Below are positions 33,221 through 44,344 of a DNA stretch of 64,000 nt, piece by piece (the stretch's first letter is position 1; each line of letters opens with the position of its first letter). The position numbers were made by a program, and so were the translations under genes. This DNA is from Siphonodentalium dalli (Eukaryota > Mollusca > Scaphopoda > Gadilida > Siphonodentaliidae): positions 75,664,705-75,728,704 of the forward strand of contig CP136067.1 of NCBI GenBank assembly GCA_032622095.1, given 5' to 3'. The notes beneath the pieces are model-generated. The model was not told where the DNA came from. It saw only the letters and a program-made list of their open reading frames with translations, and did not search any database.

Positions 33221-34520
33221 CCTGTCCGAGGATTTCATTTCCCAGGGTGTAGTATTTGGAGATTTATTTGTTTATGTGCATCGCATAGCATTTATTTTTT
33301 GGATTGAACTCCATGCCCCAATTCTCTGCCCATACCTCTAGTTTCCTTAAGTGTCTCTGTAGTTCTAGTTGGTCATTGATGGTACGGATTTGTCTATAGA
33401 GAAGACAGTCGTCGGCGAATAGACGTACCTTTGATGTCACACAGTCTGGTATATCATTTATATGGCATAAGAATAGTAACGGCCCAAGTACAGTCCCATG
33501 TGGTACTCCCATGTCGACGTTGACATCTCGTGATTTGCTGCCTTCTAAAATCACTCTCATCTTCCTTTCTGTTAAGAATTATGTCAGCCAGTCGCGGAGC
33601 TGTCCTCGGGTGCCATATTGGTCCTGTTTGTACAGGAGTTTCTTGTGTGGGACGGTGTCGAAATCCTTTGAGAAATCTAATATTATAAGGTCTGTTTGTA
33701 TGTCGGAGTCGAATGATTTTAGTAGGGCGTTGGTTGTTGTTAACAGCTGAGTTTCGCAGGAGTGTCCGACTCTAAATCTATGGTTCATGTATGTGAGCAC
33801 TTTTTGTTTCTCTAGGTGGTTGAGCATATGCCTGCATATTATATGTTCCAATATTTTGCTGGATACTGATGTTAGAGACAACGGCCTATAGTTTGCTGCG
33901 GTGTGTTAATTCCTTTTTTGAATATGCAAGAGGCGTTGGCGTTTCTCCAGTCATCGGGTAATGTTCCAGTGTCGATGGATAGTTGGTAGATGGTTGTCAG
34001 TGCTGGGCTTATCTCTTCTGCACACTCCTTTGGGACTCGTTTGGGGATGTCGTCTGGTCCTGAGGCTTTTGATGGGTTAACCTGTCGGATTAGTTTGGTG
34101 ACACCATTTCGGTCTATCTTAAGTGGTTGGATGTCGCTGGTGATGTGTTTGGTGGTTGTTGTCGATGGTCCAGACTTGTCCTGATTGAATACGGACTGGA
34201 ACTGATCTACTAGGATTTCTGCTTTCTCATGGTTGTTGTTGACGAGATTTCCATTCGATAGAAGAGGCGCAGCTCCTGTGGAGTCTTGTTTTTTTGCTTT
34301 ATTATATCCCTGGTACACTTGATGATGATTTTACGAGGGTAGGATTGGTGACGAATACCAGATCGAGCACGTTCCTTTCTCTTGTGGGCTCTCGGTGTAC
34401 TTGAGTAAGATGTCGTTCATTCATAGTTTGCGTTAGTTCTGTCTGGACCTTGTTGTCTTGGCATTCCAATGGTACGCTTTGTGCATCCCAGTTTATATCA
34501 GGCCAGGATCACTTCTTTGT
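33221..34520 (-). pseudogene. LINE endonuclease end, linker and RT (upstream half)
   Basis: Minus-strand translation gives the C-terminal part of an endonuclease near 34510-34330 (INWDAQSVPLECQDN, REPTRERNVLDLVF), then the linker NGNLVNNNHEKAEILVDQF and the RT: ASGPDDIP, LPDDWRNANASCIFKKG, ILDFSKDFDTVPHKKLL (motif A, with FSKDFD for the usual FSKAFD), GVPHGTVLGPLLF, and RLFADDCLLY (motif C). Frames shift near 33881 and 33570 and a stretch of endonuclease is deleted before the linker. The frame runs into the LTR insertion at 33221 and resumes at 28658. Confidence 0.85.
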
Positions 34521-34689
34521 AGTGGTTGTTTGTAACTATATTTAAGGATTATGATAGTTCGTCTACAGTTTGTTCATTTCTGTGTGGCAGCTCACCAGGA
34601 TGTCTCGTGATATGAACATTGATTGAACAAATAGCGACCGCTCGATTAAGACAAATTTCCTGAATAGAGAGCTCAATCAACCCCCGAAC

Positions 34690-36180
34690 AAACACGGACA
34701 TAAAATAATCACGGCCTTTAAATGGTTTTCAAAATGGCCGCAAATTCAAGCAATACCACGACCAACGCAACATATTAATTGGACAAACACGTATTATAGA
34801 AGGGAAATGCGTATTGGTAATATACAAGTATGTTGCTAAATATCTCTAAAGGTACACATATCATTAAAACAGATTTATCTGAAGGATCTATCGGTCAATG
34901 CAACGCAAGTTAAACATATGACCTACGTCTTTAATGTTCTGGTTTTTTATGTTTATAATACATTCAACAGTCAGGCCAAACTAAAAATTTCGGGCATGCA
35001 CCACACGAAGTATAATGTTTCGCCACACAATGCGTGGTAGTTTCATTTGGGTATGATGATTAATTTACCCTTGAGGTATACATGTATACTTGTTACATTT
35101 ACGGAATTTTCAACACTCTCCGTGATAATAAACCATACACCCATGTTGCAATGCGTATTACACTGTAAAGAAACACCTATCTATTCAATAGATTAGCACC
35201 CCATCTCACCAGGACAAAGAGGCTGCACATCGCACATTTTATGTAAGACTAATTTTCACGCTGCTACCCTGGCAACCGGTTTCTAACCGGTTAGAACATT
35301 TGATATTCAAATAACTTCAATCGGCACTTTACAACTGGAATATGCTGCCACGCAATGAGCAATATTATTTTTCAGTATCTGATTGTTTGAACATATCTTA
35401 CCAATACCACCCACATGCTTGTGCTAAATATCAGGCGATCGGCGTTAAAGCGGTTATTTCAACGTTGATCATTCACTCAATGTTGCTATTTATGGTTTTG
35501 TGTGAAGGATAATTATATGTGTACCATTTGGGAGAAGGGCAACGCCCGATGATGCCGCTGCAGAAAACGTTTAGTGTGTATGTGACCTTGATGAATGTAA
35601 CAAAATAGAATGTCCAGGTATAAACACAGTCTCGGCTACAAGACTAGTATGTAGGCCAATTTTGTTAAGTTTAGGATTTATGGAAGATAGCCTACGGTAC
35701 TCCTTTGTGTTTTGATAAATTGCGTCAATATTATAACACCTTGCATGCATCAGTGTGTTAAAAGCGAAATATTCGTGTTTCATCACTTGATCGGAGGCAA
35801 GTATGACTACTAATTTGAGACACAGACAACATGATCTAGATATTGTGCTCAATACTCTATAAATAGCTGTCATACTGTTCTATAGCAGTGCATTTAAAAA
35901 GGATTTTGATGTTGTAGGTACCACATAAATGATGATGGGTCACATTCGTGAGACTGCTCTGAAAACACATATTGCTGCACCTAGAAAATGTCACAGAATC
36001 AAGAAAGCCCTATTAAATCCTATTTATGTGTTTAATTATACATATAGCACACGATTTAAGATAAAGAGTACATTTAAAACTGCGTTAAATTTTCGTTTCT
36101 GTGCGCACACAAATCAAGATTTAACCGTTGTATGAAACCATACTGCCAGTTGCTTTCTCGTGACATACATTAGAGATAAT
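34690..36180. repeat. Left arm of a long inverted repeat
   Basis: Sequence here aligns by eye, in reverse complement, with 45945-47240. Shared landmarks include ATGCGTATTGGTAATATA (34808), ATAGATTAGCACCCCATCTC (35190), CCTCCGATCAAGTGA-type (35790, minus sense) and AGATTTAACCGTTGTATGA (36118). Many substitutions and indels make this an old duplication. The frame 35571-35873 (minus) and its partner 46251-46592 (plus) read alike (ASDQVMKHEYF/ASDQVTKHEYF), but this may only reflect DNA similarity. Confidence 0.75.
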
Positions 36181-37134
36181 TCGTATATCTCTGATCAAAA
36201 GTTTCTCATAAATACTCTTGAATCATTTTATGGGATATTGAATGTAGTTTATAACGATACCAAACATATGACCATCGTGTGCAGATTTAATTGTGCGGAT
36301 GTTGAAAGGAGACCGTTTAACTAAATCGATGAAGAATATCATTACACGTCTCGATGCTTGCCGACGTGAGGAGGCGATACTATACTAGGCCTAACTATAA
36401 CTGGATGTGGCAATGAACAGTATTTTTCAGAGGATATGAAGCCGGCATAATATGAATCGTACGTGACACGTACCTGGGCAACCACACATGCTGTGCCTCA
36501 AATTTGCCTTTTATCGGCGACATATATAGCGCTAAGAATAATGTATGTAACATCACGCAGTGATCACGACGGAGATGACATGCCAACTTGACAAGACGTG
36601 TCGTGGATTGTGCAATCTTGTCTGGATTCTGGCCCACAAATCCAAAATGACGTTAGAAACCGTGTCATGGCGTCTTCATTTTTCGTTTTCATTAAGCTAA
36701 CCAAAGAAATTAGACTAATTGAAATTAACAGACCTAGCTAAATCACATGTGAATTCTTCGTGAGTTGTGAATTAGTTACTTTAATTTTCATCGCGATGAT
36801 TCATTCCCAATTCCGCGTTTGTTTTTTTGCAATCTCCACACTGTTGCTAACCGGAAATCACGTGATAATTTCTCCAAAATCCATATCCGCGATCTTAAAA
36901 ATCACTGATGGATATAGAACAAAATATATGACGTCATTCACCTGCCTAAGATATAAGCACTCTTGGTGGTTGCTATCAATATTTCGTGTATTTGTAAACA
37001 CATCGTGTACCTCTATCCAATTTAGGTAGATATAATTTGCATGGAAGCTCGAATAGTCCATGCCCGTTTAAAGTTAGTATAATTCTGTCAGCTTTATCAG
37101 CAACTTATTTTCTGAATAATGAACTTAACGGTAC
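36181..37134. other. Intron sequence of the Hv1-like gene
   Basis: No gene or clear repeat seen. It lies between the left inverted arm and the exon at 37135-37250. Confidence 0.4.
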
Positions 37135-37250
37135 CTTTCTGAACGCTTCTCTCTGCTTAGACTCTTCAAGCTTCTTGATGGATGCTTTATAATGCGATTT
37201 CAACGTCTGTATTGCTACCTCATCCTTCTGCTGTATAACCAGCACGAAAC
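37135..37250 (-). CDS. HVCN1: Hv1-like channel, S4 end and coiled-coil start exon
   Basis: This 116-bp minus-strand exon is bounded by acceptor TTTATTGTTCCAG and donor AAAG|GTACCG. Its first two bases (GT) complete a Gly codon begun by the last G of the 42947-43082 exon, giving RIIN-G-FVLVIQQKDE. That matches the Hv1 S4 end (human RIINGIIISV) exactly at the splice. It continues VAIQTLKSHYKASIKKLEES then KQREAFRK, a charged heptad-like segment, the start of the cytosolic coiled coil that dimerises the channel. It exits in phase 0. The S4 helix and coiled coil are thus continuous, as in known Hv1 proteins. Confidence 0.9.
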
Positions 37251-37350
37251 CTGGAACAATAAATACCGCGAAAGTACCATTGGATATTGTGTGCAATATT
37301 GTAGTGCATTGTCGTATACTCCACACAAGTATGTTGTGTAGCTTATATTT

Positions 37351-37509
37351 CCCACCACATGTCGTGTATCAATAAATTTCGTCTTCATCCGATAGTATCA
37401 AAGCAAATGAAGGATCAAGGCAAATGAAGTTTACCTGTATTAACAAATCACTATAATACAAAACTTGATTTGCATCTGACGAAGACATTGGTTGATACAT
37501 GTGGTGGGG
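37351..37509. repeat. Small foldback in intron
   Basis: CCCACCACATGTCGTGTATC followed by AATAAATTTCGTCTTCATCC (37351-37390) is mirrored by GACGAAGACATTGGTTGATA followed by CATGTGGTGGG (37479-37509). A loop of about 80 bp separates the arms. Confidence 0.65.
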
Positions 37510-37719
37510 AAACCCAACAAACGCAAATATACACATACAGTCATGTATTACCCGCTTGCCACAGTAAATACGATAATCGAGTCAGTTAATAAAGGGTATA
37601 ATTGTTGTCCTAATTCTCACAACAATTTCATATTTTAGAGATATAAATATGTGCTTTATTCGGAGTTTTATTTGTGCTTCAGAACGATAACTAAATTTCT
37701 TGAGGCAGACACTACATAT

Positions 37720-37806
37720 CACTGTGTAGGAACTGTTACATCGGAAGTCGTTCTATCGCAGGTGTTGTGATGGTTCTTGACTGATTTGTTCCGGTTCCTT
37801 ATGATT
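37720..37806 (+). repeat. ~88-bp inverted repeat, left
   Basis: ACTGTGTAGGAACTGTTACA, CGGAAGTCGTTCTATCGC and GATGGTTCTTGACTGATTTG match the reverse complement of 41779-41866 nearly perfectly. A short dispersed element or ends of a 4.1-kb element. Confidence 0.7.
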
Positions 37807-39139
37807 AAAAATAATCGTTTTCTGGACAAAATCACGCATAATTATAGATATCATGAATGTATTATACTTTCCCGAATGAACAGAGGCTGCAGAAGTGCCG
37901 TTTTGTCGAAACCTGCACTCTAGATCACAATTAACTCGGAATTAGCGTAAATATCAACATGTTATCACTGTAAATCAAGCCACGTGAGCGCAATTCTTTT
38001 GTTTTTGGTTGCGTATAAAATATGAAACACATTCTGAAGACGAACACTGAGTATAAAGTATACACGTGTTATTCTTCTGTAAAATAGCTGAGAAAATATC
38101 CCGGTATGGGTTGATAATTTGGGACAGTAGTCTTGTAATTAACACGGGTACGTGTTACGGTACTATTTCAAGTCGATCATGGTTGTGACGGTTCTATACA
38201 TGAGATTTATTCGAACGATTTCTGCACTTTGGGCGGAATACCGTCTTGTGTATCTACATTTTAAAGCAGATAATTACTGTAGCTTATGTCATTTACATAA
38301 TACAACATGTATATTAAGAAATAATACAATCAGTACCTAATACGGGAGATTAAGTGACATTAATTGACACAAATAAAATATTGAAAGTCCCGATGGGTAT
38401 AATATCATAATCATGACCGCCTATATAAATGACCGATGGTAATAGAAATCTACTCTCAGGAGATTATGAGATGTTATATTCATTTTATTAATGAAAGATC
38501 CAGGTGGGACAATGCTTCGATGCCAGCACCAACATATTCCTCCTCCAATGTCCCGCCTAAGGACATATCTTATGAAATCACGTTCAATTGAATCATTGAT
38601 ATGTTATGGCCTGGTCGGATGGTGGTGGTGTGGTGGAGTGGGGGGGGGGGGGTGCTTAAATTGTATCTTCGGCCAACTTTGTTCAAATTTTTCAATAGTT
38701 ACAAATTTCATACTTTACACTAGATTAGTTGGAAATTTCACACCAACAATATGTTGAAATTGTTCTCTTAGTTTGATTTTACAACAATGACTGAGGAAAG
38801 TCCCTCCTTATATACACACCGTGTTCGTTTAAAGTTTAGTTGTCCGCCGCGCTCATTTAAATTGGAATTCTCTCAGATTGATTTCGCGTCGGGTCGTCTT
38901 CGTGTTGGGTCATCTTCACATGGGCCCGACTTCACTTGTACTCTTTTCACCAATGGTCACATGCTTTTGTAAAACTTCCATTGGCTGATTGAGTCACATT
39001 TAAAGGTTTAGTATTAGTACCTGTATTATTTACATTCCGGAATATCCCCGAGGATGCGTGACTATACTCATCCCCAAGACCAGTTGCCCCGGGGTGATCT
39101 TGCATGTTCTGGGCGACTATTATTAAGTCAAAGGCGTTC
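37807..39139. other. Intron sequence, no gene
   Basis: Nothing supported apart from a (G)n tract near 38641-38653 flanked by GGTGG repeats. Confidence 0.4.
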
Positions 39140-40110
39140 GGGCCGGGGTGAGAACATTTTGAAAACCATCAATTACTATTACGACTGTTTCTCCTGAAAG
39201 CACACCTGTACAGACTATACAATCGCTCCAGTGGTTTTGTCCAGGAAATGTTCTCCATATTAGCCAAATACGATCTTTTGGACTATTTGAACGACCACCT
39301 GGACCATGGGGTCTTCCCAAAACTGTCAACGTGGATAACTCTTGTGAAGGCAGCTGTCAGGGGAACGTCCGATCCATCCTTGCTAATTATGTGGAAAGTT
39401 CACCCTAATCCCCTATCAAACTGGACAGTCTGGAAACTTCTCCATGGAAACGCTTACATGTCGAAATATCTCGAAAACTTAGTACTGCTTCTCAACAGGA
39501 CAACTTATGCCAACAATTTAGTGTGTCATCTCTGCAACGAAGTGTACTCGAACGAAATCGACCACGCCCTGTTCGTATGCTGTTCTCCAGCCGCTCTCAT
39601 CATCAGAAACTCTTTTTGGGAAGGGATTATCTCTCGTTTCGGCATACCCGAATATTTTTACCTTACGTCGTTAGCCAAAGATGACTTGGTAGCAACCCTC
39701 CTCGGAAGTTCTCTGGAAACCCTAACAGAACACATATCCCACTGCCTCAATGAACTAGTACTATATTCTGCGAAGTTCCTGTACGTTCTCAGCACAATGA
39801 TCAGGAATGGCGTACAGCAACCCGTGTCACGTCCATTGTAATTATCTTCTCAACACCCACGCATGTTGTAACGACTAACTTTCATATCTATTGGACAAAT
39901 CGGATTTTCCTGCAACAAAAGCTGTAGTGAACATTCAAGTGCATATATGCTTCACTCTCGTGGTTTCCAACACCTCTCCATACTTGTACATAACGACCCA
40001 CCACACTGACCAGGGGAGCCCACTTTAATCCAACTGTAATTATATGTCATGTATATCGATCTCTCCTATACTTTGAGGTAATAAAGATATCTCTAGTGGT
40101 CCAATTCCAA
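39140..40110 (+). mobile_element. LINE 3' fragment
   Basis: A plus-strand frame opens after a TGA near 39150 and runs to the TAA at 39839-39841, followed by a 3' UTR ending near AATAAAGATATCTC (40081-40094). The 3' end resembles that of the LINE at 2841-4797 (AATAAAGATATAT), and both proteins end in a CxxC finger, so they may be relatives. The rest of the element is absent. Confidence 0.65.
39155..39841 (+). pseudogene. LINE ORF2 C-terminal fragment
   Basis: The frame includes LLLRLFLLKAHLYRLYNRSS before the first ATG (39248), then FSILAKYDLLDYLNDHL, VHPNPLSNWTVWKLLHG and a finger CHLCNEVYSNEIDHALFVC (CxxC-x9-H-x4-C). The finger, followed by an R...W pattern and a helical tail, is the usual end of several LINE ORF2 proteins. 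No RT motifs remain upstream, so this is a 5'-truncated copy. It is not a host gene as far as can be seen. Confidence 0.65.
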
Positions 40111-40134
40111 ACAAATGCACACACCTAGAGACAA

Positions 40135-40620
40135 GGACACACCGGGCCGACCAAATTTTGAAAACTAAACAAAAAAATCGCAAAATCCTAGCATCTAGAC
40201 TAGCCTCCAGCTTTCCTAGTGTTGGAATTTTAAAACCTCATACTCACCCTTAGGTTGGAAATTGTGACCAAATGTAGTAAAATATTGTTTTATTAAAACT
40301 AATTAGCAGTTTTTATTGGCCACGGGCGAGGGCCCATCACACCGGGCCAACCATGGTTCGGACCGGTATGTGAAAAGTTTGAAATCTGAGCAAGAAAATC
40401 GCACAATCCTATTTTCAAACCTGACACCTCCCACTTAGGTTGGAAAATTTACAACTGATGACAATGTTGACCAAATGTAAGACAATATTGTTTTCTTAAA
40501 CTAACTTGCAGCTTTTGACTCGCCACGGAGGAGGTACCAGGACACGAGCTTTCTAAGTGTTGGAAATTTCCAACCTGACACTCCCCCAAGGTTGGAAAAT
40601 TTCTAACAGATGGCCATTTC
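40135..40620. repeat. ~200-bp degenerate tandem units
   Basis: ACACCGGGCC occurs at about 40139 and 40341, each followed by AAAATCGCA(A/C)AATCCTA and CC(C/A)TTAGGTTGGAAA. A third partial unit starts near 40545. Short GTTGGAAATTTCCAAC-type palindromes punctuate the units. Confidence 0.6.
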
Positions 40621-40808
40621 AGTCCAAAATTTGGAACAAAAGTAGGAAAATATGCAAATATTGGTCCAAAAACAATAAATTCCCCCCAATAAATTGTTTG
40701 AAAATCAAACTACAAGAACATTTTCAACCAATTGTTGGTGTGAAATTTCAAACTAATGTTGCGCCAGTATGAAATTTCCAACTGTTGAAAATTTAGACCA
40801 AATTTGGG

Positions 40809-40890
40809 GGTGAGACACCCACCCAAACCCCCCGTCGCCACGTCTCTGGGGTGAGACACCCCCAAACCCCACCTGTCGCCACGTCCCTGC
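40809..40890. repeat. ~40-bp tandem pair
   Basis: GGGGTGAGACACCCACCCAA...CGTCGCCACGTCTCT and GGGGTGAGACACCCCCAAAC...CTGTCGCCACGTCCCT are adjacent copies. Confidence 0.7.
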
Positions 40891-42946
40891 TCTCACAGTG
40901 GATACAATTAATTGCGCGATTGGTTGTAATCAGGTATGTCATAACAGGAATCTGAGTGGCATGGCTTCACTGTCTAGAGGCTTAGAAGTTAGAGTGAACC
41001 CTGGGTTATATGGCCGGTCAGATTGTCGTGAACAGCAGAACAAGTGCGATACAGAAATAACGAATTCTAGCATCTAACCTAGATATAATCAGCATCCATC
41101 AAGCAGATGCCCAACTTAATAAATTACGTAATCAGAACATTGTATGGGTGTCAGCGAACTTTTAACGTCTTACTTTTTTGCTTTTTGCTGATTAAAATGC
41201 GTCTACGAAAATATACAACATAAAATACAAGACAGATAACTCTATATGTTATATATACCGTCTACGCTCACGGTTTCTGATGTCCAGCGCTATGGAATTT
41301 CACTATAGTTAACCGGCTATATTGACTCATTGCAATGGGCCCACAACACGCGTTATTTCTCAAACTAGCTGGTGACTTTGCGAACTTTGATAAGCGTAAC
41401 ACAGGCTATTGAATTAACATAGGAAGGCAGTGTAATTCATCGAAATTTATGACAAGTTTCAACTTAATGCATATGTTGTTTGTGTTTATCTTTGGTTTAT
41501 TCACGACAATGTTCAGTTTGAACCATGTATTCTGCCAAATATTAGCCATAGAATTACCCGCATAGAACCGGTCGAATGGGGAGAGAACCGACTCGATCAG
41601 GAGAGAACCCAAACAAATATCAAAATTCGCTGTTTTCACACGCACAATGTCATTTTCGTTATTATTACGCAAACTGGGGCCACCGATTGTGAGGAGAATG
41701 GAAAAATTAATCGAATTATCAGCTAGATGGCGCAAAAATTGCGTTTTAACTGTCAAAAACACGCGAAATGTATAATTTTGATCATAAGGAACCGTCACAA
41801 ATCAGTCAAGAACCATCACAAACCGGCGATAGAACGACTTCCGATGTAACAGTTCCTACACAGTGAGCACTGTATATAGAGGGTCCTAGAAATTAGGCCA
41901 GCATTATATTATTTGCTAGTCAGCGCTAATACTCTAATGGCGTTTTGATGTTAAATTATATAAAATAATAGTTTTTTATTTTTTGCCTTAACTTAGTTCG
42001 TTGTTGTTGTTGTTACATAATGAAATTAATTTCTAAATTATCGTCAAACGTCAAAATGTAATTTCTCTTATGACCGTTTGGTATATATATTCAGTTAAAT
42101 TAGATATGAAACTCATTTGGCAATTAATCTAGGCCATGTTTGGAGGCATTGTGATTCTATGAGGCATACAATCACGAAGAGATCAATTAAGATAGTGCTA
42201 TGCTGATTCTTTGAAGTACGTGCCTGAAGTTCAGAAGGCGGGGTTTTGGGTGGGCGGCAATTGATCACTCCGTGATTCTATGCCCCACATCAACCTGCGC
42301 ATTCATTTGTGAATCATTGTTTAAAAGGCATAAATTTCGGGATAATTGAGACTTCGAGACAAGCAACTAAAGACACATGCACAACTTAGCGGTACATAAG
42401 TTGCGAAGACAATTCATGCGGCATTTGCCAAACCAATGTACATTGAAATATATCAGACAATTGTCAATTTAAGATAGTTACCTCTTTCTAAATACGTATT
42501 AGGTTGTTTCCGGGGGGGGGGTAAAATAATATAAATGAGTCGAAGACACCTGATCGAAAACGCTGCAGCCAATTAATATTGAGGTTATATTGATATTTTC
42601 TTATATATTCATTTGGGACATTTTTTCGTTGCTCTTTTTCCTAACATACCGTCATGAAACTATCAGGAGATATGAGAGACATATAGAGTTGTCCCGATTG
42701 CTACGACCCGAACGTTTCGGCGAGCCGTAACATGTTCCAAATTGATTGTATGTATTATACCATAAAATTCGAAATAAAATCAATATTAATTGATAGAAGC
42801 GTTCCCAGACAGGGGTCTTCGGTTCATATTTAAAATTTTATACCCAGGAAACTATGTAACACGTGTTATAGTAAGATATATACCATCTTTAAACATATAT
42901 AGCAAGGGTTAATGGAGAACACGTACGCATCTCTATCAAAACTCAC
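40891..42946. other. Intron sequence, no gene
   Basis: Apart from the inverted repeat at 41779-41866 and a (GTT)n run near 42001, no feature was supported. The 130-codon minus frame at 41406-41798 has no recognisable motif. Confidence 0.4.
41779..41866 (-). repeat. ~88-bp inverted repeat, right
   Basis: Partner of 37720-37806 (ATCATAAGGAACCG, AATCAGTCAAGAACCATCAC, GCGATAGAACGACTTCCGAT). Confidence 0.7.
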
Positions 42947-43082
42947 CGTTTATAATTCTAATAACTCTCCATGGAAGTAAAAAGACGAGAATCGTCGCCC
43001 CTTCAGCTCCGTCGAACCATATCCCCTCGAGAAAGGTGATATCCAGTATCCATGAAGTCGTTAGTACGAACAAGTCGAACAC
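42947..43082 (-). CDS. HVCN1: Hv1-like channel, S3-S4 voltage-sensor exon
   Basis: This 136-bp minus-strand exon lies between acceptor GTTTCTATGAAAG and donor AACG|GTGAGT, entering in phase 0 and leaving after one base. It encodes S3 (VFDLFVLTTSWILDITF), a short loop (LEGIWFDGAEGA) and S4 (TILVFLLPWRVIRIIN). Human Hv1 S3 acids D174 and D185 match the Asp of VFD and ILD. W207, R208, R211 and N214 of RLWRVARIIN match WRVIRIIN. The first S4 arginine (R205) is Leu and the next position is Pro. No His replaces the S3-S4 zinc-binding H193. The exon senses voltage and forms part of the proton path in the plasma membrane of known family members. Confidence 0.9.
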
Positions 43083-43192
43083 CTTTCATAGAAACGAGAA
43101 CATTGAAATTATTACACTCGGTTCGCAAAGTGTTTGGTTTTCGCGATGTACTTCTGTGCTGCTCTGAAAATATTTGCGTTGGATTTGTGAGG

Positions 43193-43194
<2 letters not shown>

Positions 43195-43220
<26 letters not shown>
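43195..43220. repeat. (AT)n microsatellite
   Basis: An uninterrupted AT dinucleotide run of about 26 bp starting at 43195. Confidence 0.9.
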
Positions 43221-43226
<6 letters not shown>

Positions 43227-43261
43227 GGACTCGAAGACGGAATTTCTCTCAGAGACACAAG

Positions 43262-44085
43262 TTGTATGGGCGGGTACTCAGGACCGCCCAAACACTAGTA
43301 CTGGGGACGGACACTAGCACTGGGGCATGCCGCTGAGTGTCTGTGCACCACAGTGCCCACCGAGGAGAGGTGGCCCAGAGTGTCCGTAGAAGAGTCTTGG
43401 CACACCACACTTGAGGTCTTGAAGAATAACGAAGACGTCGTACTGCGCTTCATATTATATGAATTACGCGATCGTCACTGACGACGTAACTGCGTTACGC
43501 TGTCGATTTTGCTGAACGTCAACTCAGCTGTGTTTCATTTTTGAAAATTAACCATCGTATTTCTGTAAATGAAACACCGATTTATTTCTTCCGTATTGGT
43601 ATTATCTATACAAAGAGGCATAATAAATACAATCGAAAAGTTTTGCTTTTGTTAAAAATGCACTGATTAAGTTACACACTTCACGAACACTCCGATGTCA
43701 TCGGTTTTTCTTCTAAGTCCAGTGTGTCCAGCGATGAATAACGCGCTTCGCCTACCAAACTGGCCAAGAACTCGGAACGTTTGCGAACTGTATTACAGAT
43801 CCATCCTCGGTTACCACTCTGGGGGTACTCCTCATCTGCGGGTACTCTGTGCACCCCATCAACGAGCATTCTGGGCCACCCCTCCTCAGCGGGCACTCTG
43901 GGGCACCCCAACACAGGAGACAGACACTCTGTGGCACCCAAACACGGGGGACGGGTTGGGGACAGACATTCTGGGGCATGCACCAGAGTGTCAGTCAGGT
44001 GCCGGAGCGGTACCCTGTCGGCTGACAATCTGGGCCCAGGGTGTCCGCCTCAGTGTTTGGGTGGCTAAGAGTGTCAGCCCACACC
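43262..44085. repeat. GC-rich ~27-bp minisatellite, two blocks
   Basis: Units like GGGCACTCTGGGGCACCCC appear with starts near 43815, 43843, 43867, 43894, 43925 and 43968. A shorter related block in mostly inverted sense lies at 43262-43400 (GGACGGACACTAGCACTGGG, GTGGCCCAGAGTGTCC). AT-rich unique sequence lies between (about 43410-43800). The four overlapping frames of 75-131 codons on both strands come from the stop-poor unit and show no known domain. Confidence 0.65.
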
Positions 44086-44344
44086 ACTAACATTCCTCTC
44101 ACAAATAAAAAAGAGCGGTCGTTCTCCTCAAATTCTCCACATGAGCAGTACTTGTGTGATTGCAGCTGATATTTGATTATTTATGATAATTGAAATTACT
44201 GAAGTTGAGTCTTGATCGGGTTTGCAATATCTGAGTTTCTCGACTGTAGGCTTCATCGAAGTGTCGGGGGACTTTTTCTGATGAGGGTTTAGTGACTTTG
44301 TGAAGGATGATAGGGATTCGTAATATATTCGATCCGAGTCCAAC

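Larger units (their letters stand above)
27906..34520 (-). mobile_element. CR1-like LINE fragment split by an LTR element
   Basis: Read on the minus strand, the LINE starts inside its endonuclease (about 34520), passes the linker and RT (34318-33221), is interrupted by an LTR retrotransposon (33220-28659), and resumes with the RT C-terminal region (28658-27980). It ends at a short (ATTCAG)n-type tail near 27930-27908. Removing the inserted 4562 bp plus one CCTG restores a continuous frame across the join. Several frameshifts and stops, and a deletion after the endonuclease, show it is dead. It belongs to the jockey/CR1 side of LINEs (FADDCLLY, GVPxGTVLGPLLF). Confidence 0.85.

Noticed and set aside
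35571-35873. Possible protein shared with 46251-46592 (ASDQVxKHEYF, ETVFIxG)
   Set aside because: The similarity follows the DNA-level inverted repeat and shows no clear excess of silent changes. Neither frame has a recognised domain.
43681-44090. Proline-rich 75-131-codon frames on both strands
   Set aside because: Four overlapping frames over one minisatellite; no splice sites or conserved domain.
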